Below are positions 35,784 to 47,110 of a DNA stretch of 64,000 nucleotides, piece by piece. The notes below the pieces were generated by a model that saw only the letters and a list, made by a program, of their open reading frames with translations, was not told the origin of the DNA and did no database searches. Made by a program: the position numbers and the translations under genes. This DNA comes from Hirundichthys speculiger (taxonomy: Eukaryota > Chordata > Actinopteri > Beloniformes > Exocoetidae): contig JAGFBZ010000695.1 in NCBI GenBank assembly GCA_018398805.1, positions 62,001 through 126,000 of the forward strand, given 5' to 3'. Every line of letters begins with the position of its first letter. The first letter of the stretch is position 1.

Positions 35784-36082
35784 TCATGATCCAGGAACTG
35801 GAACTGCACGAGAGAACATTGGGCACTGTACAGGTATGTACTGATAAGTGTGCTTAGATATGTCAAATCCAGTCACAAGTGTCACCCTACCCCCTCAGAG
35901 CTGCACATATGTGACCAGTGACGTCCTCAGAGAATAAAAGAAGGGCTCGGGCAGAAGTAACTCAGAGCGGGTTAGAGACTGTAACTGAGGAATCTCTGTC
36001 CGTTATCCTGGCAAGTAAAATATAACAACTGTTTCTCGTCTTCCTTTTTAAAAGTGTTTTACGTTGGCTGAACCTGACACTG
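35784..36082 (+). repeat. Candidate solo LTR
   Basis: The order of signals resembles a retrotransposon LTR. An AATAAAAG box at 35934-35941 is followed about 30 bp later by GCAGAAGTAACTCAGAGCGGG (R-like), then GTAACTGAGGAATCTCTG and AAGTAAAATATAACAACTG, ending near AACCTGACA. No second LTR, coding region or clear target duplication was found, so the call and its edges are tentative. Confidence 0.25.
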
Positions 36083-37122
36083 CATTTGGCTCCTGGTTTA
36101 AAACAGTTCCGATGATGAATATCAAAGCGCAGGAAGCCTTTTTAATCCATCGCTTGTTTTTGTTCTCTCCCTTTGTTTTTGACAAGCCGCTTCACTTACT
36201 GACACAGCAGACACTTTAAGAGCTCTGTTGCTCCCAACCACATGTTTTGAGGAATTCAAGAGTTGAAATATTATAATTGTTAACCCAAAACTGTCAGAGT
36301 TACACAACAAAGGCTTATTGAAAAAAAGTTATATTCAGCAGCTGTCAGAAATAGCAGTAAGCATTTATTTTTATTTTACCATATTATTTCAGATGTAGGC
36401 TCGGTGTTCAGATGCTGGCAAGCCTTCACACTTGCCCTGAAGTTGACCTCTGGTTCAGTGCTAGAGAAAAGTAACGGGAAAATTTCAGGATCAATGACCC
36501 AGTAACATGTAGAGATCCATTCTTGTCTTTTTTTTTTTTCTTGACAAGCAATCAACTAACTTTTTAATTTTACCTGTAATATTAAAGTAAGTTGAGCTAG
36601 TTGATCAGAATGTGTTGGGAGAAAGCAGGAGCTGAGGAGGTAAGTAGGATGTTCCTTATATTTTTTATTACTTTTCTTTTTCCTTGCTTACTGTAGCCAA
36701 AGACTCACTGCTGTGGTGAAATCTGTTTTATGTTTATAAAGCATATGAGGCTTGTGCCCATGCCTCATTGTCTGATAGGAGAGACTTAGAGGCTGCAGGA
36801 GGAGAGCTCTGTTTCCAAATCAGGGCTTTTTTTTCTCTGTTTGTTTTTTCTTCCTGCCTTTTTCAGATTTCTGCCTACCCCAGCTTGAACTCCCCTGACA
36901 TTCTCTTGCCCCGAGGCATTTCATATTGAATCCCAACACATTAGTTTGCAAATGTCTGAATAGAATGCTGGTGTTTACTCAAGCATGTATTTGCATATAT
37001 GTGCTCGGGTTCAAAGTTATGATTGTCTTCTGGCATTTCAACATTTGAGACATGATGATGGCAAACTGTGTGGTCTTGTTTATGTCCTGTGCAACAGTGG
37101 CCCACTGTCATTGGAGCAACCT
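36083..37122. other. No gene recognised
   Basis: AT-rich sequence with T runs; no supported feature. Confidence 0.45.
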
Positions 37123-37543
37123 GGGGCCTCATGCACTAACTTTGTGTACGCACAAAAAAAGTTGCCTTCAGATGACAGCGGACGTGGCTGTTAACCCCGT
37201 TCAGAAAGGAGTGCCTCAAGTTCACATGTGGTGAAATCTTTCTTTTTTTCCACTTGCTTTTGCCATTTTCTGTGTTTGCATGAGCAATGGCCCATGCCTG
37301 TTTATACCCATTATCATATTGAAACTGGTCTGCTTGAGAGAGGAGACAGGATAGATTGTTGTTCTCCTGTATGTGCGGTAAATTCCATTGTGATTATTGT
37401 GGTGTACTGAGAGAATGTCCATGGATTCATGCATATGCACAGTTTCATACATCTACTTTTTTTTATTTTTATTTCTTTTGCGTACGCAGATTTCCAAGCA
37501 AAGTTTGAGTATGGAATCTAGTCTTTATACATGAGGCTCCTGG
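37123..37543. mobile_element. Non-autonomous DNA transposon, GGCCTCAT ends
   Basis: Left GGGGCCTCATGCACTAAC with GTGTACGCAC inside; right TTGCGTACGCAG, then AGTCTTTATACATGAGGCTCC. The ends are imperfect inverted repeats of the common teleost pattern GGCCTCATTTATAAAG. No coding capacity. Confidence 0.6.
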
Positions 37544-38169
37544 TCCTCACTCCTATAAATACCACCATATATAAAAGTTGTCTCATTCTGGTGCAGATTT
37601 AGGGTCCAATGCTGACACCAGTACAGTACAGTATAATATTATTTATTACATGTATTTTCTAATTGTTCTGTGTCTGCAAATTCACAGCAGTCCAGTCTTC
37701 AGTTCCTTTTTTTTTTCTTTTTACAGCCTCTTGTTATGTCCTTTCAAAAAGTTCAGTCTTGAAGTTTGGTGATATTTAATGATTTTAACAATGGGGTAAC
37801 TAAAATACAGACCTTTGGCTAAGCCAGGATCACATGTCCATTTTCTAATATGAGGTTGCATAAAGAGGAATGAGTAGATGGTGTCATTTATCTATCTGGA
37901 CATCATGTGTTGTGTTGATGGAGGGATTGGGCATTATGAAGTCTTTTGATTTATCTATTGCTTTCGTAAGCAGCTAAACTGCAAAATGCAACTATCAGAA
38001 TGTTCTAAAACTCACTGGAACATTATGTGGAAATAATGACATACAATCTCCACCTGACCATAAGCACAGAGCGCTCTCTCTCATCTGTGGCCTGTGAATG
38101 TCACTCTGCTAATGCTTCAATTCACATTCACTTATAAAAGAAAATCAGGCAGCCTGCTAAACATTTTGT
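37544..38169. other. No gene recognised
   Basis: Unassigned AT-rich sequence. Confidence 0.4.
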
Positions 38170-38330
38170 AACATTTTAAACTGAATGATGACAAGATCAA
38201 GGCGTTCTGCCAAACATGTGGTTGCAATCTGGTCTACTATGGTGGCACAAGCACGAACAGCATCATCTGTTCAATGCAGCGAACTACAGCCGGTTCCCTA
38301 CCTACAAAGAAGCTTCGTTCATTCATAAAT
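38170..38330 (+). pseudogene. BED zinc-finger fragment (hAT/ZBED type)
   Basis: Plus-strand translation reads DDKIKAFCQTCGCNLVYYGGTSTNSI, which fits the first half of a BED finger (C-x2-C, then the YHGGTS-like turn). It is followed by QRTTAGSLPTKKLRSFINP. The His pair is degraded and nothing downstream looks like a transposase core. Probably a relic of a hAT transposase. Confidence 0.45.
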
Positions 38331-39028
38331 CCAATTTTTTCCAAGTCCTGGCTGATGTATTGGTAGGTGTGGAAAAAAAGAGGTTTTAGATTCAGACAGC
38401 TGCAGATTCTGACATCTAAACAATGGTTGATTAAACAGTGGTTTAATCAACATCAGATGGAGGATGAGAAGATCCTGACCTGAAGATCATAACACATGAT
38501 GATGATGAGACTGGTTCAGGCCAGAATGTGATACAAATGGCTACGTTCATCCCCCTATGAGATTTCTCGCATCATAAGCTTTCTTTTTTACTTCATAAAA
38601 GAGACAGTAGCTGCTGCCTCCATCCTTATGCACTAATTTGGACCTGTGAACCATGTTATATTTGTAAAAAAAAAATATTCTTCAAAAACTCTGGATCCTC
38701 TAAATTCGGGTCTCCCATTGCAGAAACATTGTATAAGGAATCTCCAGAGAATCAAGCCTCCACACAGATAATTTTAATCCTCCCAGGAGTAATGAACATT
38801 GCTTCATATTTCTATTTATTTGTGTTTTATTACTATCTTAATGTTTTCATTTGATATGTTTGTGCTTCATCCATTTTTTTCTTTTTCAGCTGCATTTAAC
38901 TTTGCTGTGGCTTTTATGTATGATATGCTTTTACAATGTCTACTTTCCCTCTGCTAGCTTCAATTGGTGAGCTGGCCTTTTTATTTCATTTTTCATTGAG
39001 TGTCACTTCAATCACACATTTAATTTCT

Positions 39029-39060
<32 letters not shown>

Positions 39061-40320
39061 ACTCAGAGGGATTCTATGATATTAAGAGATAAGATTTGTT
39101 TACGTAGGTGACACTTATGAAAAGATCATACCACCCCGATGTCATCTGTAATTTTTATTCTTTAGAGTAAGGGGGCATTAGGGAGAAAATTAGACTTTCA
39201 TGTCTCCAGTTCCACATGGCTAATTAGTAACACAAAGCACATGACCAATTAATATTTCATTGCACCTTACCTACATCCAAGGTTCCAAAATTATGTGCCA
39301 TGCCATGATACCATGTTAGGTTAGGGCATGACTTATGATTCTGTGACAATAACTTCTCTTGTTCTTAAACAGAGACAAGCTATTTATTTATTGCTAATAT
39401 GGAACCAAGTACACTGAGGAGAAAACTGAAAATAAAACATTTCTTTCAGGTCGAGAAAAGCCTTCTTCAAAACACAAGTGGATTTTCAATAGAAGTAACA
39501 AGATTCATTTATTGAATGGCATGAAAGTGTCTAATAAGGCAATCCATGCAAGTAACATACCAACAGAGCTAATTATACAGCAGTAAATGCTGCATAATAG
39601 TGCAGACTACAGAGCTTTTAACTGCATAGTGAAGCTCAATTTTAGTAGCTCCCACTGCATCAGTTCTTTTGGCTTCTCTAAGCTTTTAACAACGAGCTGT
39701 TGAGGAGCTACTTTTCACAATTACCAACATGAGTAAGTTGGCATTCCATAGTTTGGTTTACCCCTACAAAAACAACATTTAAAAAAGCAGCACTTTCGCC
39801 CCTCTGTTAAACAACACTGGCAGCTGGATTTTTGTTGGATTTAAAAGAGTTTGTGTGGACTGACAGAAAGCCTTGGCTTTAAAGATTTTTTGGGCTTTTT
39901 TCATGAACTTTCATTGTTAAATGTAGGCTGCTGGAAGTATAATGGCGTGACAGCCAGTGTCACAAAAAGGCATTTATACACCTGCTGCCATGAGCAGCAC
40001 TGTTGTCTGAAAAAAGAGACCACCACACACTTGTTCCTTTTAATGTAACTAAGATGTTTGGAGCTTCTATGGGATGCCAGCAAGAAGTGCCACATAAAGT
40101 AGAAAGAAAGTTTACTGAGGAGATTCTCTTCATCTAAGAAATACTGGCTGCAGTTTAAAAGGCTAAATTCCAATTGGTTTATTTGTTTCTTTTAAGGCTT
40201 GTTTTCCTTAATAGTTTTCTGAAGAGTCATTTTTCAGCTCTAGCTACAGTAGGAGGAGTAAATTATGGGTCTTTGCTGGTTTGTGCTCGCTATTATTGAG
40301 TAATAAATATAAAAAAGAGC

Positions 40321-40322
<2 letters not shown>
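38331..40322. other. No gene recognised; TTTC microsatellite
   Basis: Contains a pure (TTTC)n array at about 39024-39060. Remaining sequence is AT-rich without supported features. Confidence 0.5.

Positions 40323-40369
<47 letters not shown>
40323..40369. repeat. (TA)n microsatellite
   Basis: About 23 TA units, directly abutting the inverted-repeat element to its right. Confidence 0.95.
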
Positions 40370-40370
<1 letters not shown>

Positions 40371-40371
<1 letters not shown>

Positions 40372-40923
40372 TTGGCACCTCAACTTTATTTTTTTTTATT
40401 ATTTTGTTCTGAAAGTCATTTCGTAAATGGAAAATTCCTATAAATGGCCTAATCCATTCCAAGGCACCCAAAAGTCGGACATAATTTTTTTATAAATTAT
40501 AAACAATACATGATATGACATTAAAACCTGTAAGAAATACATGTTAGAAATAGATTATTGCACAATTATACTAATGTAAAGAATAAAGAACAAAGAATAA
40601 AGTACATTAAAGCATAAATTGTTCTGGGTTACGCTCATACAGACAGGGGGCCCTCCTAGCCAATGGGATGCCAGGAAGATGCTGAGCGATAGCCAATGGC
40701 AGAGCAGCTCGGACGCACTGCTTTCAAACCGAGATACAGGAGCCGACAAGTATGTTTACGTACGGTAAACTCTGGGAGCTCCGAGTAGCAGCGCGTATTT
40801 TGAAAATTTTCACCTTCGTAACCTTAAATTTCTTCCATATATGGATGCAATATTTTTCCGAAGAGGCCTTTCGTTAGCTGGAAATTTCATTAATAGATAC
40901 GTCCGTAAGTAGAGGTACCAACT
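40371..40923. mobile_element. Non-autonomous pogo/mariner-like element
   Basis: Left end AGTTGGCACCTCAACTT and right end AAGTAGAGGTACCAACT form a 17-bp imperfect inverted repeat. ACGTCCGTAAGTAGAGGTACC on the right and TTTCGTAAATGG on the left resemble the GGTACCTCTACTTACG ends of a widespread vertebrate element. The interior has no coding frame. Its position beside a TA array fits TA-targeted insertion. Confidence 0.55.
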
Positions 40924-41109
40924 TTATCACAAATAATTTCTTTGTCAATTTTTATCCTTTTTATTGACCAAGAATAGTGAATGTCATGAACATTGCTGTA
41001 ATTATCTTCAAAGAGGTGCAAAGTAATAGTATTTTTTCAATATCCAACTGATCAAACGTATTGGAGACCTAACAGCATAGATTAGTGTTGCTTTTGTCTA
41101 TTACTGTTT

Positions 41110-41275
41110 TAAACAAAGCTTTTGAGCTGTCAAACCTAGCCACAAACTGGCCAGACATACTGTGCCTCATTGAAGCTGGACTGACCGGGCCAACCTTCAG
41201 CGACGCTGCTACAGCCCACACGGGATCTACACGTCTGTCCGAGAAGGGGGGAGTTCAGAGGTCCTGGCTCTAGGA
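41110..41275 (+). pseudogene. Possible LINE endonuclease fragment
   Basis: The translation NWPDILCLIEAGLTGPTF ... TGSTRLSEKGG resembles the DxLCLTETWL ... RGGG stretch of L2/CR1-type apurinic endonucleases. Short and degenerate. Confidence 0.35.
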
Positions 41276-43926
41276 AAATAATTGGCCAGCAGACAGACAG
41301 GCCACAGTTGGGCCAGGCCAAATTTATCCAAGTAGCAAACAGACAGATATAAAGAAGACAGTTAGTATGTCCAGAGAGGCCAAAGCAGCACTGCCTCGGC
41401 CAGCCATTATGTTGACGTGCTTTCACAAGTAGAAGACACTAGGGGTTATGATACTGGGTTCATTGTGAGGCAGCAATATGAAACAGCTCTGAAAAAGAGC
41501 TGGAAATGCTGTCACCATAGTTTTTCAATAATCTGTTTTGTACCGGTATGTTTAACAATTGAAATTTGAAAAGTAAGCTTTTGATAAGCTGTTTCTTGTT
41601 GTATGCTTTTTTTCTAGCTTTAAATAACCACACTTAGGGTTGGTGTTCTCAGAACAGCTAAACTAACCATGTATGGCAAAGATAAGGGATGCTTGGGACT
41701 TGCTGTTTCCTGAAACAGAAATTAAACATATTAAATATGCTAAATATATTACACAACAGTGTGAGGCAAATTTTAACCCAGATATTGGAAGTCAAACTAC
41801 AGGTTCTTTACTTCAAGTTCTCAAAATCAATTTCACAGCTCATATAGAACAGGGGTGGAAGTATGAAAGAGCAACACAGACAAAAACATCAAGTGTACAC
41901 TATGGAGGACTGAGGAAAGTCATCAAGTGTCCCCTTATTTAGACTTTGTGGCTCAAAGCCAAGAGGATCGTGGCCAAAGTGCCTATGGGCGAAGAAGTCA
42001 GCCTTCCAGATGACATGCCCTCACCAGGCCTTCACATCCAAAACACACTGGGGATGTGTGGGGACAGCTGGGACACATAGGGTAAGCACCTCGGTTCTTC
42101 ATGCCGAGAACCAAAACAGTATTTGGCCAAAATACAATGGTGTTTCTGTCCTCATTTTATCCTTATTTAAACTTAAGAGACAAAGACAATCCCTTTATCA
42201 AAAGTAATGACCTAATCAATTTAGATGTAAAACAAACAACAAAAAAAAACAATTGAATGTTTTTTGATGCTTAAATTACTATTAATTATGTGGGTGTGTA
42301 TGTCTATAATTTTGATGTTGCTGCAGTCAGTCATCTCAACAGCATTGAGACAGACTGGCCTGAAATTATGTACACACATTTGTGGTCCAGAAGGGATACA
42401 ATTCTGCAGACACTGTTGATCCAACGACCTGTTTTCCAGCACCATGTGTGGTTCAGCACAGCTGCTGGGATTTTCAGCATATATTAATTAAATACATATT
42501 TTCATTTGTGAATAAAATGTCCAATATTACACATAAGTGAAGCATAAGGTACATGATTGTCTCTACTGGTTATACTATTTTGCAATTAAAAAAAAAAAAA
42601 ATCCAAAGTGTTTTGCTTTCAACTGGCATCTGAGAGCCACATGCTGGAAATGTCTGAATCTTTTTTGTGACAGCACTTGACATTGTTGCATGTGTTCCTT
42701 CTTAATGTCCTTGTGGGAAGAGCACCCAAATATAGAGTAGCTAAGGGGATGTGGGCCAGTTTTGGGATTGAGTGTGCATGGACATAAGTGTGTGCAAAAC
42801 TGTGTGTGTGAGTGTGTGTGTGTGTTGCTCTGTGTTGAGATAACATATGTGTATTTTTGGCCCCAAGCAGCCTGGCTCATACCAAATTACCTGTCAGGGG
42901 CTGACATCACCTACCCCCCAGTCAACCTTACACAGAGGACAACTGGGCCCTGATCCAGCGCTCCTGTGATCTGTCTGCTCAACTAGCCTGTCCTTTCTCT
43001 TCTTAACTCTATCATTTCGTTGTTCCTTTCCTCATGCTGGCACTTCTCTTTTTCATGTTGTGTCTGCAAACAGCAGCAGACCTGGGAACTCAATCCTTTC
43101 TCCTGCCTGAGGTCAACAACGTGAGGACTGGGCTTGACAAAAAAAAAAAAAAGTTACCCATTTGATCCCTGTTGTGCTTGTTATGACTGTATATGCGACA
43201 AAACACCATGCGAACATGCCGGCACACACACACCACGCAAGAAAGATAGATGGATGTAATGTTGATAACACTCTCTTACACACAGACACTGACAGCCAGA
43301 TGCCTTAGCAGTCCTTTTATCCTCAGGTCTTAAGACCCCTGGCTTTTTATCATACCACCATTGCCACTTGTGATTGGATCCCTTTAAACACTGAGATACT
43401 CTTTGAGGTGTCAAGTTGCACCACAAACTGCCCCCAAACATCACTGAAAGTGAATGTCAAATATAAGAGCAATGCCCATGCACGCTGATGAACAGTGCCC
43501 CCTACGCTGCTCTCTCCCTCAACTTCACTCTCTGTGTCTTTCTCATACACAACACACAACCTATGACCCACCCTGCCCCCACTTCCCACCAACAGTCACC
43601 AGAGAGTGAGAAAGTGGGGCCTGAACCAACATGTCTGATTGGGCAGCACTTGTCAAAACAGCAGTAGGAGGGATGGAATGAAGCTGAATGTTCTCAAGAC
43701 TGCTTTCTCAAGGTCACCGATTTTTCAACAAGACTTCCTACGGGGAGTTACCGGACTGACTGCTGACTACACATACAATATGCAATGTGTTATTATGTAT
43801 TTTTAACACCATGGAGCAAAGCCAGAATCTGTTATTGTTGCTTGTGGTGAGTGCAGCAATGTTTTGGAGATAGATATGTGCCATGGAAGTCCAAGAACTA
43901 ACTTTCTTTTTAAATTTTTATTTATT
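41276..43926. other. No gene recognised; one unassigned open frame
   Basis: An 89-codon plus-strand frame at 41673-41942 (MAKIRDAWDLLFPETEIKH ...) has protein-like composition, but I do not recognise it. A GT-rich microsatellite lies near 42790-42830 and A runs near 42586-42600 and 43139-43152. Confidence 0.4.
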
Positions 43927-44338
43927 TAAAGGTGGGGTAGGTGTTCTTTTTTGCAGCACTTTTTACAATATTGCCTGAAAACCTTTTCACATTCCCATTG
44001 CACCCACTGAAATAAAATGTTTGCAAAAAAAAAAAACCAAAACGTTTTGGTCCGGTCTAGAAGGTATAATCAGAGAAAAACTCTGACCAATCAAAATAAT
44101 GATCATCATTACTTCCATTGGCTGCCTAATACGTCCATCAAATATCAATGCACTCCCACCCACCCCTCCCTCCCTCCCTGTGGTTCATGTAGTTATGAAT
44201 CGTGTGAAGGCGTGGTTTCGAGGGGAGAGCTGAAGAGGAGGCGGAGCCTTTGAGAAGAGGGAGGGAGTGTATATTTTCAAAATCTCACTTGAGTTGGATT
44301 GCTGGAACCGTTTTTTCAAAGAACACCTACCCCACCTT
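43927..44338. mobile_element. MITE with 21-bp perfect terminal inverted repeats (412 bp)
   Basis: The left end AAGGTGGGGTAGGTGTTC and right end GAACACCTACCCCACCTT are perfect complements over 21 bp. Both are flanked by TA (43925-43926 and 44339-44340). The TA duplication suggests a Tc1/mariner-type origin. No coding frame. A related left-end fragment lies at 58069. Confidence 0.9.
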
Positions 44339-44340
44339 TA

Positions 44341-46835
44341 TGTGAATGTGAATGTGCTCAAAGCTTAAACTTTAAAAAGAATACTTTACAGTTTCCTCAG
44401 TGACACATTAGGGCTGGTGCTGCCTAGAAAAAAAAAATGTTATAATATTGTGTTATTTTAGTTGGATCAAACGTTTCTTTTTTTTTTTTTTTAGATTATA
44501 ATTCATCTGCTCAAGGTTGTAACATATTCACCTTAACATATTCAATTCAATTTATATTCATATTCAATTCTTTAGGGAAATAAAACAAAAGTTAAATAAA
44601 TACCTAAGCCTAATAGGAGATTTTTATTCATTTATTTAAGTAACACCAGTGATGCAGTCTGATAAATGGCCTCCTGAATGCAGACTGCAATGTTCCATTT
44701 GATTTATGCAAGCCCCATGAATGCCTGGGATTGCTTTTTTTTCACCTTTTGTGACAACACCCGTGCTCTATGCTGAGAGGCTTCTTGTGAGACATCAGAA
44801 CTTCAGCCTGTTTTTCAATATGTCAGGAATTTTATTCATCTGGAGTCAAGGCATGTACAACCACCACATCCTCACCAACATGTAAATGCATTCAGTATAG
44901 GTTGGCTTCAACACAATTTCCAGGCAAGGCCAGCTTGACTTAAAGTTATTTAGTGATGCTGTCACGTGATTTATTCCTTCTTTGTCCAATTTACATGGCG
45001 CTTTCTCATCTTGAACTCCATCGGCTTCCCTGTTAAGAGTGAATGTGTGTGGGGACGACCCGTTCTTTTAAGCATGCTGAGGTCTTAGCATTGAGTCTAA
45101 AATTGACTATCTGTCACCTGATATTGATTTCCTCTTGCCTACTTAGTTCATAGCAATAAGCAAAAGGTAAATCTCAGGGTGCCACATACAGTAGTTTTTG
45201 CATGGACGGAAGCCTGCACTAATGTAATGTGGAGTTTTGTTCTGGTTTTTTGCCCCGTGATACAAAATCCACGTTCTTCTAAGAAACTTTTAAACATTGC
45301 CCCGGCACTTATATCACTCATGTCTTCATTATTTAGCTGTGTATCCACTGATTTATTAATAAATTACGAAGATGTATCATATCAGTTTATTGAAACATAT
45401 AGGTAATTTTTCATCTTCCCAGCATTTACTAAAACAAGATACAGATAGACTTGCTACAACAAGCAGGTAAAACATAAATGATTAAAGGTTTGATATTTAA
45501 ATTTCCCCAACTTCCCAGTCTCTGAATTACAATGTTGTGATATTCATCTGCTGATTAGTGATTGTGATTGTTATGACTGTAGTGGTTAATTGGCACTCTA
45601 AAAGAATAATGAGAGAATGCTTGTTAGTGAGCCAAACACCTGCAAGGGCAGATGCTGTGTCTGAGGTGTGTGTAGGTGTGATGTGTGTGATTGGATGTGG
45701 TTCAAGTGGGGAACCATAACAGTACCTGCACTGTTTGCACTTTGATAAGAGAATCAGACAAACAGAGCTACACCAACCTACTACACAGTAGAATAATTAG
45801 ATTAGATTTGACTACACTGTACTGTCACTGCACGTTGCAGGAACACACAACAAAATACAGTTAGCATTTGTGGTCATGAAAAATATTTACATATGTTCCG
45901 GGTGAATGTGAATGATTATAAATAACAGAGCAGGGGATATATACGAAGAATATATCCCATATTCACTAAACCGGGCTAATTAGCTTGTAGTCGTAAATCA
46001 TGTATAAATAAATCAATCACAAATGTTTATCAGTGTCCAATTCAGTGGATGGGCTTCCAGTATTTCACTGATCTACAGACCATGGTCCAAATAGCTCAGC
46101 CTGTTAAGAGCAGCACAGATTAGGATGGAGATGAAAATAGCAGATATGTTAATAATCAGTAGCCTTTAATTCATTAATGACACACAGCTTTTTCTTGTTG
46201 AAACACAGGCCCTAGATTATCAACCTGATTCCCTGCTTAGTTAAATTATTTTACACAGGGTCCTTGGCACAAATATTTAAAATAAGTTTGTCGGGTCTAC
46301 TTTCATAAACTACTCAGTGCGTGTTGTAAGACTTCATTCTTCAGTTTAACTTCTTTCAAATTGTTATGAGCTTTCATGAATCAAGATCAGATATTAAAGT
46401 GTATCATGTAGCCAAAGTGTTTTTACACAGTGAAGTCTGTGGTAATGGCCATAAATACATCAAGTTTTGTGTAATCCATTGCTGATGAAAATTCAAGACC
46501 AAAAACATTAAAGTGTTGCTAAATGTCATAATGATTTATAAATATATAAATTTTGTGACTTCTTGTTTACGCATTGACATTACACAGTGAAAGGTGGATT
46601 GTTGCTAATATGAAGTCAGTATGGTGACCAACTATCATTTTTAGCTGCGAAAAGTCTGAAACAGACACCTTGGTACAAGACCAGTGTAAACATGGGATCC
46701 AAAAATCATGATGTTCCACAGGCTAAACAGCTTACAGTCCATCCTAAGGATATAGTGAATATAAACCTCCCAGTGGGCCACTGTGCTCACATTTCATGAA
46801 ATTCTTTTCTTTTGCATGTGTGGACAATGTAAAAA
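44341..46835. other. No gene recognised
   Basis: AT-rich sequence with T runs near 44478-44493. A degenerate dispersed repeat (CTGTCACTGCACG ... ACACAACAAAATACAG) lies at about 45795-45865. Confidence 0.4.
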
Positions 46836-46843
46836 CTGATAAT

Positions 46844-47102
46844 GGTAAATGGCCTGCACTTATACTCCTTTATCCACACCATCAAGGTGCCCTAAAAGCG
46901 GTTTACATTGGCCTCTCATTCACCCATTCACCCACCAGTTGGCAGCAGCTGCCATGCAAGGTGCTGCCAGACCCACTGGGGCAAGTTAGGGTTCAGTGTC
47001 TTGCCCAAGGACACTTTGGCATGTGAACAGTTGGAGCCGGGATCAAACCGCCAACCTTCCAGTGACTGGACGACCCGCTCTACCAACTGAGCTACAGCCA
47101 CC
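46844..47102 (-). mobile_element. tRNA-derived SINE, full length
   Basis: The minus strand starts GGTGGCTGTAGCTCAGTTGG (A box) and continues TAGAGCGGGTCGTCCAG and GCGGTTTGATCCCGG (B box). The body holds GTGTCCTTGGGCAAGACACT and TGGGTGAATGAGAGGCC and ends GCAGGCCATTTACC. CTGATAAT flanks both sides (46836-46843 and 47103-47110). The A and B boxes form the internal polymerase III promoter. Confidence 0.85.
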
Positions 47103-47110
47103 CTGATAAT

